Shown here piece after piece: positions 1-8,418 of a stretch of DNA of 64,000 nt. Source of the stretch: an uncultured Serinicoccus sp. (GTDB taxonomy: Bacteria; Actinomycetota; Actinomycetes; Actinomycetales; Dermatophilaceae); contig NZ_CANMUA010000005.1 in assembly GCF_947500995.1 (NCBI RefSeq), forward strand, positions 124,001 through 188,000, in the 5' to 3' direction. A program made the translations under genes and the position numbers. How positions within the stretch are numbered: the first letter of the stretch is position 1; the number at the start of each line of letters is the position of its first letter. Below the pieces are notes generated by a model that was not told where the DNA came from, ran no database searches, and saw nothing but the letters and a program-made list of their open reading frames with translations.

Positions 1-48
1 ACGGAGTACTGGGTCCTCATCACCCCCGCCGCACCGGACGCGCCGTAG
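1..48 (+). CDS. Possible 3' end of an upstream gene (partial)
   Basis: Frame 1 of the plus strand is open from the window edge to a TAG at 46-48 and ends TEYWVLITPAAPDAP. The stop codon falls inside the first unit of the 22-bp repeat array. The array core is on the plus strand; in every other array of this family the core is on the coding strand of a gene ending there, which indirectly supports a plus-strand gene. Fifteen codons are too few to identify a family. Confidence 0.35.
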   Translation, partial: TEYWVLITPAAPDAP

Positions 49-131
49 GGCAGCACCGGACGCGCGGGCGGGCTCCACCGGACGCGCCGTAGGGCAGCAC
101 CGGACGCGCGGGCGGGCTCCACCGGACGCGC
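32..131 (+). repeat. 22-bp tandem array, five units (family A)
   Basis: The 12-base core CACCGGACGCGC starts at 32, 54, 76, 98 and 120, an exact 22-bp period. The 10-base linkers alternate between two sequences, so the array also looks like a 44-bp repeat. It lies between the presumed end of a plus-strand gene at 48 and the purM stop at 145. No function is known to me. Confidence 0.9.
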
Positions 132-144
132 GCCGGGACCGCGC

Positions 145-1251
145 TCAGCGTCGGTAGTCCCCCACGACCCGGACGGCTCCGCCGTCGACGCCCTTGGCTC
201 CCTGCACGACGTCCGGACCGACGGCGTCCTCCCCCGCCACCTCGACGGTCCCCACGGGCCACGTCGGTATGCCGTTCTGCTCCAGGAGCGCGACCGCCCG
301 GTCGGCCTCCGTGGGAGCCACCACGGCCACGAACCCCACCCCCATGTTGAGCGTCTGCTCCAGGTCGGCCAGCGGCACCCGCCCCAGCTCCTGCACCAGC
401 GCGAAGATCGGCGGCAGCTGCCACGCCCGTTCCACGGTCGCCAGCATCCCCGGCGGCAGCACCCGCGCCAGGTTGGCCGCCAGCCCGCCACCGGTCACGT
501 GGGACAGGACGTGCAGGTCCGGCCCCAGCGCCCGGACCAGCTCGAGCAGCGGCCGGGTGTAGATGCGGGTCGGCTCCAGGCACTCCTCCCCCAGGGTCCG
601 CCCGAGCTCGGGGACGTCCCGCTCCCAGGCCCACCCTGCGGCGGCGACGACGCGGCGCACGAGGGAGTAGCCGTTGCTGTGCAGGCCCGAGCTCGCCAGC
701 GCCAGCACGACGTCGCCCTCGGCGACCCGCTGCGGACCCAGCACCGCGTCGTGCTCGACGACACCCGTCGCGGCGCCCGCGACGTCATACTCGTGCGGAC
801 CGAGCAGGCCGGGGTGCTCCGCCGTCTCACCGCCCACCAGGGCGACGCCCGCCAGCTCGCAGCCGCGGGCGATGCCCGAGACGATCGCGGCGATCCGCTC
901 GGGCACCACCGTGCCGCAGGCGATGTAGTCGGTCATGAACAGCGGCTCGGCCCCGCTCACGACGATGTCGTCGACGACCATGCCGACGAGGTCCTGGCCG
1001 ATGGTGTCGTGGACGTCCATCGCCTGGGCGATCGCGACCTTGGTGCCGACCCCGTCGGTCGAGGTCGCCAGGACGGGACGCCGCATACCCCGCAGCGCGG
1101 ACGCGTCGAACATCCCCGCGAAGCCTCCGAGCCCACCGAGGACCTCCGGGCGCTGCGCCCGCCGGACCGACTCCTTCATCAGCTCGACGGCGCGGTCGCC
1201 GGCGTGCACGTCGACGCCCGCGCTGGCATAGGTGATCGGCTGGTCGCTCAT
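145..1251 (-). CDS. purM: Phosphoribosylformylglycinamidine cyclo-ligase PurM (AIR synthetase)
   Basis: PurM catalyses the ATP-dependent closure of FGAM to aminoimidazole ribotide, step five of de novo purine synthesis, in the cytoplasm. The 368-residue product has the AIRS-family signatures: DGVGTK at 66-71, a VVDDIVVSGAEPLFMTDY segment near 92-109, and GGETAEHPG in the middle. The ATG at 1251 is preceded by GAGGGAAC at a good distance. A longer open frame upstream has no conserved sequence and is rejected. purF lies downstream on the same strand order after one intervening gene, a common actinobacterial neighbourhood. The window's GGTATGCC octamer at 266 makes a Gly-Ile-Pro triplet here using the rare ATA codon. 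Confidence 0.97.
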   Translation of the reverse strand: MSDQPITYASAGVDVHAGDRAVELMKESVRRAQRPEVLGGLGGFAGMFDASALRGMRRPVLATSTDGVGTKVAIAQAMDVHDTIGQDLVGMVVDDIVVSGAEPLFMTDYIACGTVVPERIAAIVSGIARGCELAGVALVGGETAEHPGLLGPHEYDVAGAATGVVEHDAVLGPQRVAEGDVVLALASSGLHSNGYSLVRRVVAAAGWAWERDVPELGRTLGEECLEPTRIYTRPLLELVRALGPDLHVLSHVTGGGLAANLARVLPPGMLATVERAWQLPPIFALVQELGRVPLADLEQTLNMGVGFVAVVAPTEADRAVALLEQNGIPTWPVGTVEVAGEDAVGPDVVQGAKGVDGGAVRVVGDYRR

Positions 1252-1388
1252 CGCGGGTTCCCTCGGGCGTGGCGGCGGGTGGGCACCCCCAGGGTATGCC
1301 GAACCGGGCGTCGTCGACGCCGCGCCCGTCCCCGACGTCGTCCCTCCTGAGGTGATCCTGGTCAGGCGAACCTCGGGGACGACCCGGC

Positions 1389-2072
1389 TCAGCCGTGCGC
1401 GTGCCGGAAGCCGGCGCGCTCCGCGGTCTCCCCGTCCACGAAGCACTCGTGCGCCTCGGCGTCGTAGCCCTCCTCGTCCGGCAGGACGAAGGTCATGGTG
1501 TCGTGCCAGGCCTTGACCGGGTGGCCCTCGGGCGCGGACCCGTCGGCGCGGGGCACCGCCGAGCCCCAGCCGTGACCCCCGTCGCGGATGTCCTCCTCCG
1601 GGCTGCCGTCGCCCGCGCCACCCTCGGTCGCGCCAGACCCGTCCGCGCCACTCTCGGTCGTGCCAGACCCGTCCGCGCCACCCTCTCCCGTGGTCGCCGA
1701 ACCCGTCGCGGCGAGCATGCTCCGGTCGGTCTCGAGCTCCTGGGGGCCGTCCTCGTCGGCGGTCCAGTCGCCGGGCTGACGGAACTCCTCGCCGGCGTCC
1801 ACGTCGTGCTCGGCCGGGTCGTGCTCCCGGGCGAACTCCTCCTGCCTCCGCCGGGCCTCCTCCTCGGACTCCTGCCGGGGGTCACCCTCGTCGGTCTCGT
1901 CGGCGGACTCGTCCTCGGTCGTCCCCTCCGGCCCAGCGGGGTCGGGGCCGTCGGCGTCGTCGGGCTCGGCCGCGGCCCGGTCCACGTCGGCCGTGGTCCG
2001 CTCGCCGTCGGGCTCGGCCGCGTCCCGGTCCTCGTCGGTCTCAGGCATGGTCTGGTCGTCGTGCTCGCTCAT
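1389..2072 (-). CDS. Acidic protein with C-terminal sunset-like domain
   Basis: This 227-residue protein is mostly a disordered Asp/Glu/Gly/Thr-rich stretch. Only the last 45 residues look folded: GHPVKAWHDTMTFVLPD, then CFVDGETAERAGFR, which resembles the small sunset domain found at the ends of many actinobacterial proteins (recalled family, not searched). A 30-nt direct repeat at about 1622-1681 encodes a repeated Gly-Ala-Asp-Gly-Ser decapeptide, so this segment may vary in copy number. GAGGCG precedes the ATG. No signal peptide or membrane helix is seen. Function unknown. Confidence 0.75.
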   Translation of the reverse strand: MSEHDDQTMPETDEDRDAAEPDGERTTADVDRAAAEPDDADGPDPAGPEGTTEDESADETDEGDPRQESEEEARRRQEEFAREHDPAEHDVDAGEEFRQPGDWTADEDGPQELETDRSMLAATGSATTGEGGADGSGTTESGADGSGATEGGAGDGSPEEDIRDGGHGWGSAVPRADGSAPEGHPVKAWHDTMTFVLPDEEGYDAEAHECFVDGETAERAGFRHAHG

Positions 2073-2321
2073 GGCGCCTCCACATCCCGGGTCGCCGACC
2101 CGTCGTCACGGACGCTAGACCCGCTCGCCCCGCCCCGCGCGGTGAAGTGCTCCTCCCGTCCCTGGCGCAGCCTGTGCACGCTCATGCAGCCTGTGCGGAG
2201 GTTCTACCGTGTGCCCAGCCTGCACAAGGGTGCACAGGTATGCCTGGGGCTGGTGTGGCGTGCACAGGGTCCGGCCTCGTGCCAGGTCGAGCTCGTGACA
2301 GGGAGGCCAGGGCTGCGCGGG
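2073..2321. other. Intergenic region with repeated CCTGTGCAC/GTGCACAGG words
   Basis: The 249 bases between the purF stop and the sunset-domain gene start contain many copies of a GCACAGG/CCTGTGC word in both orientations. GCAGCCTGTGC occurs at 2167-2177 and 2186-2196, with further variants near 2211-2245 and 2265-2275. Spacing is irregular, unlike the 22-bp arrays. One GGTATGCC octamer lies at 2237. I see no gene here. Confidence 0.5.
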
Positions 2322-3959
2322 TCAGGGGCGGCGGACGGCGTCCGAGCCGCCGGCGGCGGCCGAGACGCTCACGTTGTCCATGTCGCGCGCTCCCGCGGGG
2401 GCGTGGTCCCTGTCGCGGACGTCACGGGCGCGGTCGACGTCGAGGGTGCCGACGTCGGTGGGGTCCGCCCCCTGGGTGTCGACCGGGAACTGCAGCTCCA
2501 GGACGTCCTTGCCGAGCTGGTCCTCACGGGGCAGCTCGATCGGGTAGTCCCCCGTGAAGCAGGCGGTGCACAACGAGGACCGGGGCTGCTCGGTCGCCGT
2601 CACCATGCCCTCGGTGGAGATGTAGCCCAGGGAGTCCGCGCGCAGCGAGGCGCAGATGTCGGCCGTCTCCAGCCCGGTCGCGATGAGCTCGGCGCGGGTG
2701 GCGAAGTCGATGCCGTAGAAGCAGGGCCAGCGCACCGGCGGCGAGGAGATCCGCACGTGCACCTCGGCGGCCCCGGCCTCACGCAGCATGCGCACGAGCG
2801 CCCGCTGGGTGTTGCCGCGCACGATGGAGTCGTCCACCACGACGAGCCGCTTGCCCTTGATGACGTCCCGGAGGGGGTTGAGCTTGAGCCGGATCCCGAG
2901 CTGCCGGATGGTCTGGCTGGGGGCGATGAAGGTCCGGCCCACGTAGGCGTTCTTGACCAGCCCCTGGCCGTAGGGGATGCCCGACTCCTGCGCGTAGCCG
3001 ATGGCGGCCGGCGTCCCCGACTCCGGGGTCGGCATCACCATGTCGGCCTCGACCGGGTGCTCGCGCGCCAGCTGGCGCCCCATCTCGACGCGGGAGTCGT
3101 AGACCTCCCGCCCGGCGATCGTGGTGTCCGGCCGCGCGAGGTAGACCCACTCGAAGACGCAGCGTCGGGGCGCCGCCTCGGCGAACCGGCGCGAGCGCAG
3201 ACCGTTGTGGTCGATCGCGATGAGCTCTCCTGGCTCGACCTCCCGCACGACCGAGGCCCCGACGATGTCCAGACCTGCGGTCTCGGAGGCGACCACCCAC
3301 CCGCGCTCCAGCCGGCCCAGCACCAGGGGACGGACCGCCTGGGGGTCGCGGGCGGCATACAGGGTGCCCTCGTCGCAGAAGACCAGGGAGAAGGCGCCGC
3401 GCAGCTGCGGCAGCACCCGCATGGCCGCCTCCTCCAGCGACAGGTCCGGGTCGGCGGTCAGCATCCCGGTGACGATCGCGGTGTCCGTGGTGTTGCCGCG
3501 CCCGACCTCGCCGGTCGAGCGCGCCAGGTCCCCGCCGAGCATCTCGCGCAGCACGTCGCGCAGCTCGGAGGTGTTGATGAGGTTGCCGTTGTGGGCCAGC
3601 GCCACGGTCCCCTCGGCGGTGCCCCCGAGCGTCGGCTGGGCGTTCTGCCAGGAGTTGCGACCGGTCGTGGAGTAGCGGCAGTGCCCGACCGCCAGGTGGC
3701 CCTGGAGGGAGGCCAGCGCCGACTCGTCGAAGACCTGGCTGACGAGACCGACGTCCTTGTAGACCACCAGCCGCTGCCCGTCGCTGGTCGCGATCCCGGC
3801 CGCCTCCTGCCCGCGGTGCTGCAGGGCGTAGAGGCCGTAGTAGGTGAGCTTGGCGACCTCCTCACCGGGCGCCCACACCCCGAAGACGCCGCAGGCGTCC
3901 TGGGGCAGACGCTCCTCGGGCAGGAGGTCGTGCGAGAGCCGTCCGTCAGCGCGAGCCAC
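2322..3959 (-). CDS. purF: Amidophosphoribosyltransferase PurF
   Basis: PurF makes 5-phosphoribosylamine from PRPP and glutamine, the committed step of purine synthesis. The class II glutaminase nucleophile is Cys23 in DACGVFGVWAP, exposed after cleavage of a propeptide. The PRPP loop VVVDDSIVRGNT is near residue 372. Cysteines in PCFYGID and LCTACF fit the Bacillus-type Fe-S form of the enzyme. I chose the GTG at 3959, giving the usual actinobacterial N-terminus VARADGRLSHDLLP, over an in-frame GTG at 3995. Product 545 residues. The tyrosine at 3354-3360 is encoded inside a near-match to the GGTATGCC octamer. Confidence 0.95.
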   Translation of the reverse strand: MARADGRLSHDLLPEERLPQDACGVFGVWAPGEEVAKLTYYGLYALQHRGQEAAGIATSDGQRLVVYKDVGLVSQVFDESALASLQGHLAVGHCRYSTTGRNSWQNAQPTLGGTAEGTVALAHNGNLINTSELRDVLREMLGGDLARSTGEVGRGNTTDTAIVTGMLTADPDLSLEEAAMRVLPQLRGAFSLVFCDEGTLYAARDPQAVRPLVLGRLERGWVVASETAGLDIVGASVVREVEPGELIAIDHNGLRSRRFAEAAPRRCVFEWVYLARPDTTIAGREVYDSRVEMGRQLAREHPVEADMVMPTPESGTPAAIGYAQESGIPYGQGLVKNAYVGRTFIAPSQTIRQLGIRLKLNPLRDVIKGKRLVVVDDSIVRGNTQRALVRMLREAGAAEVHVRISSPPVRWPCFYGIDFATRAELIATGLETADICASLRADSLGYISTEGMVTATEQPRSSLCTACFTGDYPIELPREDQLGKDVLELQFPVDTQGADPTDVGTLDVDRARDVRDRDHAPAGARDMDNVSVSAAAGGSDAVRRP

Positions 3960-4019
3960 GGCCCCATGGTCCCACAGTCCACGGGCCGGGCGCACCGCCC
4001 GCCGGGCCCGGGCGCGGGG

Positions 4020-4235
4020 TCAGGAGCCCAGCCGCGGGCGGTCGGCGACGAGGTAGGCCAGCGCCCCGACGGCGAACCCCGCACCGCCACCGATGAGGAT
4101 GAAGAGCAGGTACTCCTCCAGGCCGTTGACGTAGGGCACGTCCCGGCCGAGGGCCGCCACGAGCACGGCGATGACCGCCCCGACGACCGCGCCGGTCGCC
4201 AGGAAGCGCACGAGGTCGGGCCGACGCTGCTCCAC
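4020..4235 (-). CDS. Small two-helix membrane protein (paralogue of next gene)
   Basis: The 71-residue product has two hydrophobic helices (about 10-29 and 43-64) joined by a short polar loop. It shares the pattern RRPxLxRFLxxGAxVGxVI with the protein encoded at 4245-4508, so the two look like a tandem duplication. It ends nine bases upstream of nothing recognisable and starts nine bases after its paralogue ends. It probably sits in the cytoplasmic membrane. No function is recognised. Confidence 0.7.
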   Translation of the reverse strand: MEQRRPDLVRFLATGAVVGAVIAVLVAALGRDVPYVNGLEEYLLFILIGGGAGFAVGALAYLVADRPRLGS

Positions 4236-4244
4236 GGGCGCGGG

Positions 4245-4508
4245 TCAGTCGCGCGCGGCGCGACGGTCGAGGGCGAGGTAGACGATCGCGGCGGCGAGCC
4301 CGACGAAGACGGCACCGGTGGCGCCCAGCAGGACGACCTCCTGGCCGGCGCTGCTGCCGGGGGCGTCCGGCCCGAGCAGGGAGATCACGGCGCCGACGAC
4401 GAAGCCGACGAGCGCGCCGACGACGAGGAAGCGGCTCAGCCGGGGCCGGCGCCGCACCGGCAGCCGGGTGGGTTCGTCCGTGGGGTCCGAAGGGTCCGAG
4501 GGTGGCAC
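4245..4508 (-). CDS. Small two-helix membrane protein
   Basis: An 87-residue product with an acidic Pro/Ser/Asp-rich N-terminus, the basic segment RRRPRLSRF, and two membrane helices ending in a basic tail (DRRAARD). It resembles the adjacent 71-residue protein. The GTG at 4508 is preceded by GGTGAG, but the spacing is tight, and an upstream start at 4598 would add only proline-rich, non-conserved sequence overlapping the CWB2 gene end. Start uncertain and function unknown. Confidence 0.65.
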   Translation of the reverse strand: MPPSDPSDPTDEPTRLPVRRRPRLSRFLVVGALVGFVVGAVISLLGPDAPGSSAGQEVVLLGATGAVFVGLAAAIVYLALDRRAARD

Positions 4509-4594
4509 CTCACCAGTATCCGTCAGGACGCGGACCGGCGCGGCAACCGGGTGGCTGCCGCGCCGGGGACCCGTCACGGGGGACGAGGGAGGGA

Positions 4595-6025
4595 TCACTC
4601 CTGCCCGATGTTGCCCTCGGTCCGCCCACCGGTGGACCGCTGCGTCGGGTCGGCCAGGCCGCCGACCAGGCCGAGCAGCTGCGTCTCGACCGTGTCGTGC
4701 ACCGCCAGCTCACCGCCGACGATGGTGATGAGCGGGAACGAGAAGCCGGTCACGAGCCGCTCCACCTCGTCCAGGACCCCGGCCGGCACCGCGTCGGGGC
4801 GGGTCAGCGCGACCCCGGCCCCGGTCCGCGCGGCGACGGGCACCGCGGTCAGGCTGTCGGGGAAGTCCTGCCCCGTCGCGACCAGCACCTTGCCCTCGGC
4901 CGGGAACTGCTCCAGCACCGACTCGGCCGTGTCGTAGCGGTCCGGCCCGCTGTAGCGCGTCCACGGCATACCGAGGGAGACGTCGTCGAGCACGTCGTCG
5001 GAGAGCACCGTCGTGCCGCCGGCGGCGTAGACGTCGTCGAAGGTCAGCGCGGCCACGGCGCTCGCGGTCTCCGGGGGCACCTCGGCGTGCTTGGTGAGGA
5101 CCAGCGGGGCCTGGTGGCGGGCCGCCAGGGCACTGAGCACGAGGGCGTCCGGGAAGTCCTGCCCCGAGGCGACGAAGAGCTCGGCCGAGCTGTCCTGGAC
5201 CACGCGCTGCGCGATCTCGCCGGCCGTCCCGTAGCGGTCGGGCCCGGACACGCGCTCGACGTGGGCCCCCGGGAGGGCCGCCTGCACGTCGGTGAGGACC
5301 TGACCGCTCACCGCCGCGGGGCCGCCGACGACGTAGACGTCGTCGGGCATGAGGCGCAGCAGCTCGTCGAGACTGGCCGCGGACAGACCGCCGGGGCTGG
5401 TGAGCAGCAGCGGGGCCCCCAGCTGCGCGGCCCACGGGGCCGCCGCGAGGGCGTCCGGGTAGGTGCGCGAGGTCGCGATGACCACCGTGTCGGCCATGAC
5501 GAACTTCTGCTCCGACAGCATGGCGGCGGTCTCGATCCGGGTCGGCCCGCCGATCCGCTCGACGTCGAAGGTGCACGGCCCGTCGACGTCGTCGGGGTAG
5601 AACGGGTCGACCATCTCGAGGGTGCCGACGACGTCACCGTCGGCGTCGACGTCGCTGATGACGATGCCGACACCGGGCGCCCCGGTGCCGTAGAGCCCGA
5701 CGAAGGACAGGAACGCGTTGAGCTCCCGTGTCGTGCCCACCTCGACCTCGAGGATGCGGCTGTCCTTGAGGGTGCCGTCGTCCCAGACGTCGAACCGGAC
5801 GCGGTCGAAGCCGCCGATGTCGTCGGTGGTGCCGGTGATGTCGGCCTGGATGGCGTACTCGTTGCGGCTGCAGTCGTCGTTGACGAACTGCACGCCGCTG
5901 ATCTCGTGGTCGCCGAGGGTGGCGGCGAGGGCCGGGACGGCACCGGCGAGCGCCGTGGCGCCGAGCGCGAGCAGCGTCCCTGTCGCGAACCCGGCCCTGC
6001 GCCGGGTCCTGGTGGTGGTGGTCAT
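4595..6025 (-). CDS. Secreted protein with three cell-wall-binding type 2 (CWB2) repeats
   Basis: The 476-residue product begins with a clear Sec signal peptide (basic MTTTTRTRRRAG, hydrophobic core, cleavage near AVPALA-ATLGD at 34). Residues 35-150 form a unique extracellular domain with two widely spaced cysteines. From about 152 three CWB2 units follow, each opening with a GPxRxxTA-type motif (GGPTRIETA, SGPDRYGTA, SGPDRYDTA) and containing a variant of FPDAL and a Val-Gly-Gly turn. In other Gram-positives CWB2 triplets bind anionic wall polymers, so this is likely wall-anchored. A second CWB2 protein is encoded at 14619-16580. Confidence 0.88.
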   Translation of the reverse strand: MTTTTRTRRRAGFATGTLLALGATALAGAVPALAATLGDHEISGVQFVNDDCSRNEYAIQADITGTTDDIGGFDRVRFDVWDDGTLKDSRILEVEVGTTRELNAFLSFVGLYGTGAPGVGIVISDVDADGDVVGTLEMVDPFYPDDVDGPCTFDVERIGGPTRIETAAMLSEQKFVMADTVVIATSRTYPDALAAAPWAAQLGAPLLLTSPGGLSAASLDELLRLMPDDVYVVGGPAAVSGQVLTDVQAALPGAHVERVSGPDRYGTAGEIAQRVVQDSSAELFVASGQDFPDALVLSALAARHQAPLVLTKHAEVPPETASAVAALTFDDVYAAGGTTVLSDDVLDDVSLGMPWTRYSGPDRYDTAESVLEQFPAEGKVLVATGQDFPDSLTAVPVAARTGAGVALTRPDAVPAGVLDEVERLVTGFSFPLITIVGGELAVHDTVETQLLGLVGGLADPTQRSTGGRTEGNIGQE

Positions 6026-6043
6026 GCGGATCTCCTTCGGGCG

Positions 6044-6070
6044 CCGGCCGTCACGGGCCGGTGACGCCGG
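6044..6070. terminator. Inverted repeat between flavin oxidoreductase and CWB2 gene
   Basis: CCGGCcGTCAC at 6044-6054 pairs with GTGACGCCGG at 6061-6070 around a six-base loop, with one bulge. It follows the minus-strand oxidoreductase gene at 6158 and precedes the CWB2 gene start at 6025. There is no T tract, so termination is only an inference. Confidence 0.35.
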
Positions 6071-6157
6071 GAGGCCCCTCGCCTCCGCCGGGGCGTCAGG
6101 GCTCAGAGCACCCCCACCCCGCCGGGATACATCGGCGGTATGCGGCGCCGCCCCCGG

Positions 6158-7018
6158 TCAGGACCGGGAGGCCGCGAGCGCCTCCAGGACGCGCACGTCG
6201 GCGCGATAGGGCTCGTCCGCGCGCGGCCAGTGCACCACGACGTCGGTGAACCCGGCCTCGGCAGCGAGGCCGATCCGGTCCTGGACCTCCTCGAGGCTGC
6301 CCAGCGCCGGCGACCCGGCGTCGAGCGACAGGTAGCGGTCCAGCGGCCGGGCCCGACCCGCCTCGCCCTCCAGCGCGTCCACCCGGGCGCCGAGCTCGCG
6401 CACACCGCGCCACCAGTCGTCCAGCCCGTCCTCGGCCGCACCGGGAGGTCCGGTGGTGAGCCAGCCGGCGCCGTGCGCCACCGCCAGCCGCATGGCGCGC
6501 GGCCCGTTGGCGGCGACCACGAAGGGGACCCGGGGCTGCTGGACGCAGCGCGGGCGGGCACCCGCCCCGGCCACCGTGAAGAACTCGCCCTCGACCTCGA
6601 CGTCGTCCTCGGTCAGCAAGCGGTCCAGCAGGGGCACGAACTCCTCGAACCGCGCGGTCCGCTCGCCGCGGGTGTGCCGGTCCCCCAGCAGCCGGCTGTC
6701 CAGGTCCCCGCCCGTCCCCAGCCCGAGCAGGACGCGCCCCGCACTGAGGTCGTCCAGCGTGGTGACGTCCTTGGCCAGGAGCGCCGGGTGCCGGAAGTTC
6801 GGGGAGGCGACGAAGGTGCCGAGCCGGACCCGGTCCGTGACGACGGCGGCCGCCGCGAGGGTGGCGACCGTGGAGTGCCACGGCGCCTGCGGCAGCCCGG
6901 CCCAGACGAGGTGGTCGTAGGTCCAGGCGTGCTCGAACCCCCACTCCTCCACCTGCCGCCACAGCGGCTCGGCCTCCCGCCAGGGGTGCTCGGGCAGGAT
7001 GCAGACGCCGATCCTCAT
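6158..7018 (-). CDS. LLM-class flavin-dependent oxidoreductase
   Basis: The 286-residue product matches the bacterial luciferase-like monooxygenase fold: N-terminal MRIGVCILP strand, YDHLVWAG near residue 35, the VRLGTFVASPNFRHPALLAKDVTTLDDLSAGRV-type segment (here described by its key words LGT, HPA, LAKD, TLD, SGR) and GLGTGGD. These enzymes use FMNH2 or F420H2; which one cannot be told from the sequence. Substrate unknown. The ATG is 7 nt from a TAGCGT box and has no Shine-Dalgarno sequence, suggesting a leaderless mRNA. The neighbouring MFS gene is on the same strand 31 nt upstream. Confidence 0.88.
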   Translation of the reverse strand: MRIGVCILPEHPWREAEPLWRQVEEWGFEHAWTYDHLVWAGLPQAPWHSTVATLAAAAVVTDRVRLGTFVASPNFRHPALLAKDVTTLDDLSAGRVLLGLGTGGDLDSRLLGDRHTRGERTARFEEFVPLLDRLLTEDDVEVEGEFFTVAGAGARPRCVQQPRVPFVVAANGPRAMRLAVAHGAGWLTTGPPGAAEDGLDDWWRGVRELGARVDALEGEAGRARPLDRYLSLDAGSPALGSLEEVQDRIGLAAEAGFTDVVVHWPRADEPYRADVRVLEALAASRS

Positions 7019-7025
7019 GGGCAGG

Positions 7026-7031
7026 ACGCTA
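7026..7031 (-). promoter_or_regulatory. Probable -10 box, leaderless start of the LLM oxidoreductase gene
   Basis: TAGCGT on the minus strand ends 7 nt before the ATG at 7018, so transcription should begin at or next to the start codon. Confidence 0.55.
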
Positions 7032-7049
7032 GCGCCTGGGGGCCGCGGC

Positions 7050-8350
7050 TCAGGCGACGGGCTCGGGGTCCGGGGCCAGCTCGTGCGCGTCCACCAGGGC
7101 CTGCGGGACGCCGACGGCGACCATGGCGGTGGCCAGGAGCATCACCACGGGGACGCCGAGCAGCACCACCGGGATGCCGAAGAGCGCCGCGACCTGTCCC
7201 CCGACGAGGGCGCCCAGCGGCATGGCGCCGAAGACCAGCACCCGGGAGGCGCCACCGACCCGGCCCAGCTGGTCCCCGGCGACCAGGCGGGGCCGGATGG
7301 ACCCGGAGACGACGTTGCCGATCACCCCCAGCGGGCCGGCCGCCAGGAGGAACAGCGCGAGCCCCCACACCGAGGGCCAGAGGAGGAGAGCCAGGTTGAA
7401 GACGGCGTTGAGGCCCCAGCACACGACGAGGACGGGCATCTCGGAGAAGCGCTCGATGACCCGGCTCGCCACCAGGCTCCCCAGCAGGGCGCCGACCGGG
7501 AGCACCACCATCGCGAGGGAGAACAGCTGCGGCGACAGGCCCCCCTCCGACTCCGGACCGACGAGCCACAGGATGAGGACCGCGCTGAGGGCGGTCGAGG
7601 CGAAGTTCCACAGCCCGGCCGCGATCGCCAGAGGACGCAGCACCGGGTGGGTCCACAGGGTGCGCATCCCGGAGGTCAGCGCGGACCACCGCGAGCCCAC
7701 GCTCTCGACCTCCGGGACCACCGGGGCATACCTGCCGCGCAGCCCGAGGGCGAGCACGAGGACGGCGCCCACCACCACCAGGGCGGAGGAGCCCACGAGC
7801 CACGCCGCGCCGAGCGCGACCAGCACACCGGCCAGCGGCGGGCCGACGAAGCCGTTGCACACCTGCTCCACCGCGAGGAGGCGGGAGTTCGCCCGGCGCA
7901 GCGGGCCGGCCGTGCGCCCGACCAGGGCCGGGACCTGCGCGGCCGCGGCGAGGTCGGCGAAGACCTCGGTGATGCCGTAGCCCAGCGCCAGGGCGACCAG
8001 CACCCAGATGGTCAGCCGGTCGGACAGCGCGAGGACCCCGGCCCCGCCCAGGAGGGCGCCCCGGGCACCGAGGGCGACCAGCATCGTGCGGCGCCGGTCC
8101 CACCGGTCGACGAGGACGCCGGCGGGGATGCCGCAGACGAGCCAGGGCAGCCACACGGCGGCCGTCAGCACCCCCATGAGCAGCGGTGACGGGTCAGGGT
8201 CACGGCCAGCAGGGGGACCCCGATCTGGACGACCCCGTCGGCGAGGTTCGCCAGCCCGACGGCACCGAGGTGCGCGCCGAAGGGGCGCCCCAGGGGCGTG
8301 GTGGCCGGGCGGGGCTGGGTCCCCGCCGACCTGGTGGTGGATGCCGTCAT
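7050..8350 (-). pseudogene. MFS efflux transporter, disrupted by an apparent one-base frameshift
   Basis: Two overlapping minus-strand frames together encode one MFS protein of about 433 residues with 12 membrane segments, of the type related to enterobactin and macrolide exporters. The first part starts at the ATG at 8350 (MTASTTRSAGTQPR...) and runs through GAHLGAVGLANLADGVVQIG to LAVTLTR. The second part resumes as SPLLMGVLTAAVWLPWLVCG, followed by the A-like motif GVLVDRWDRRRTM. Restoring one base between CG and TCA at about 8189-8193 rejoins LTR-SPLLMG perfectly. This is either a real inactivating deletion or a sequencing error. GGGGA lies upstream of the ATG. The divergent HTH gene at 8419 probably regulates it. 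Confidence 0.8.
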
Positions 8351-8370
8351 GGCCGGTCCCCTATCCTGAG

Positions 8371-8404
8371 TGCAGAAGATGTTGTGCAAACTAACCTCTG
8401 CAAA
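8371..8404. promoter_or_regulatory. Triple TGCARA repeat, probable operator of the HTH/MFS pair
   Basis: TGCAGA at 8371, TGCAAA at 8385 and TGCAAA at 8399 are direct repeats exactly 14 bp apart in the only AT-richer stretch between the divergent MFS and regulator genes. The position suits autoregulation by the product of 8419-9027. A TATCTC sequence at 8407-8412, six bases before the ATG, could be the -10 box. Confidence 0.45.
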
Positions 8405-8418
8405 GGTATCTCTGGACT

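Noticed and set aside
32-131. Short regular repeats resembling a CRISPR array
   Set aside because: The repeat core is 12 bp, the ten-base linkers recur within an array rather than being unique spacers, and no cas genes are present in the window.
1395-4937. Very long plus-strand open frame opposite purF
   Set aside because: It is antisense to purF and the sunset-domain gene. Its Gly/Val/Arg/His-rich composition is the usual shadow in high-GC DNA.
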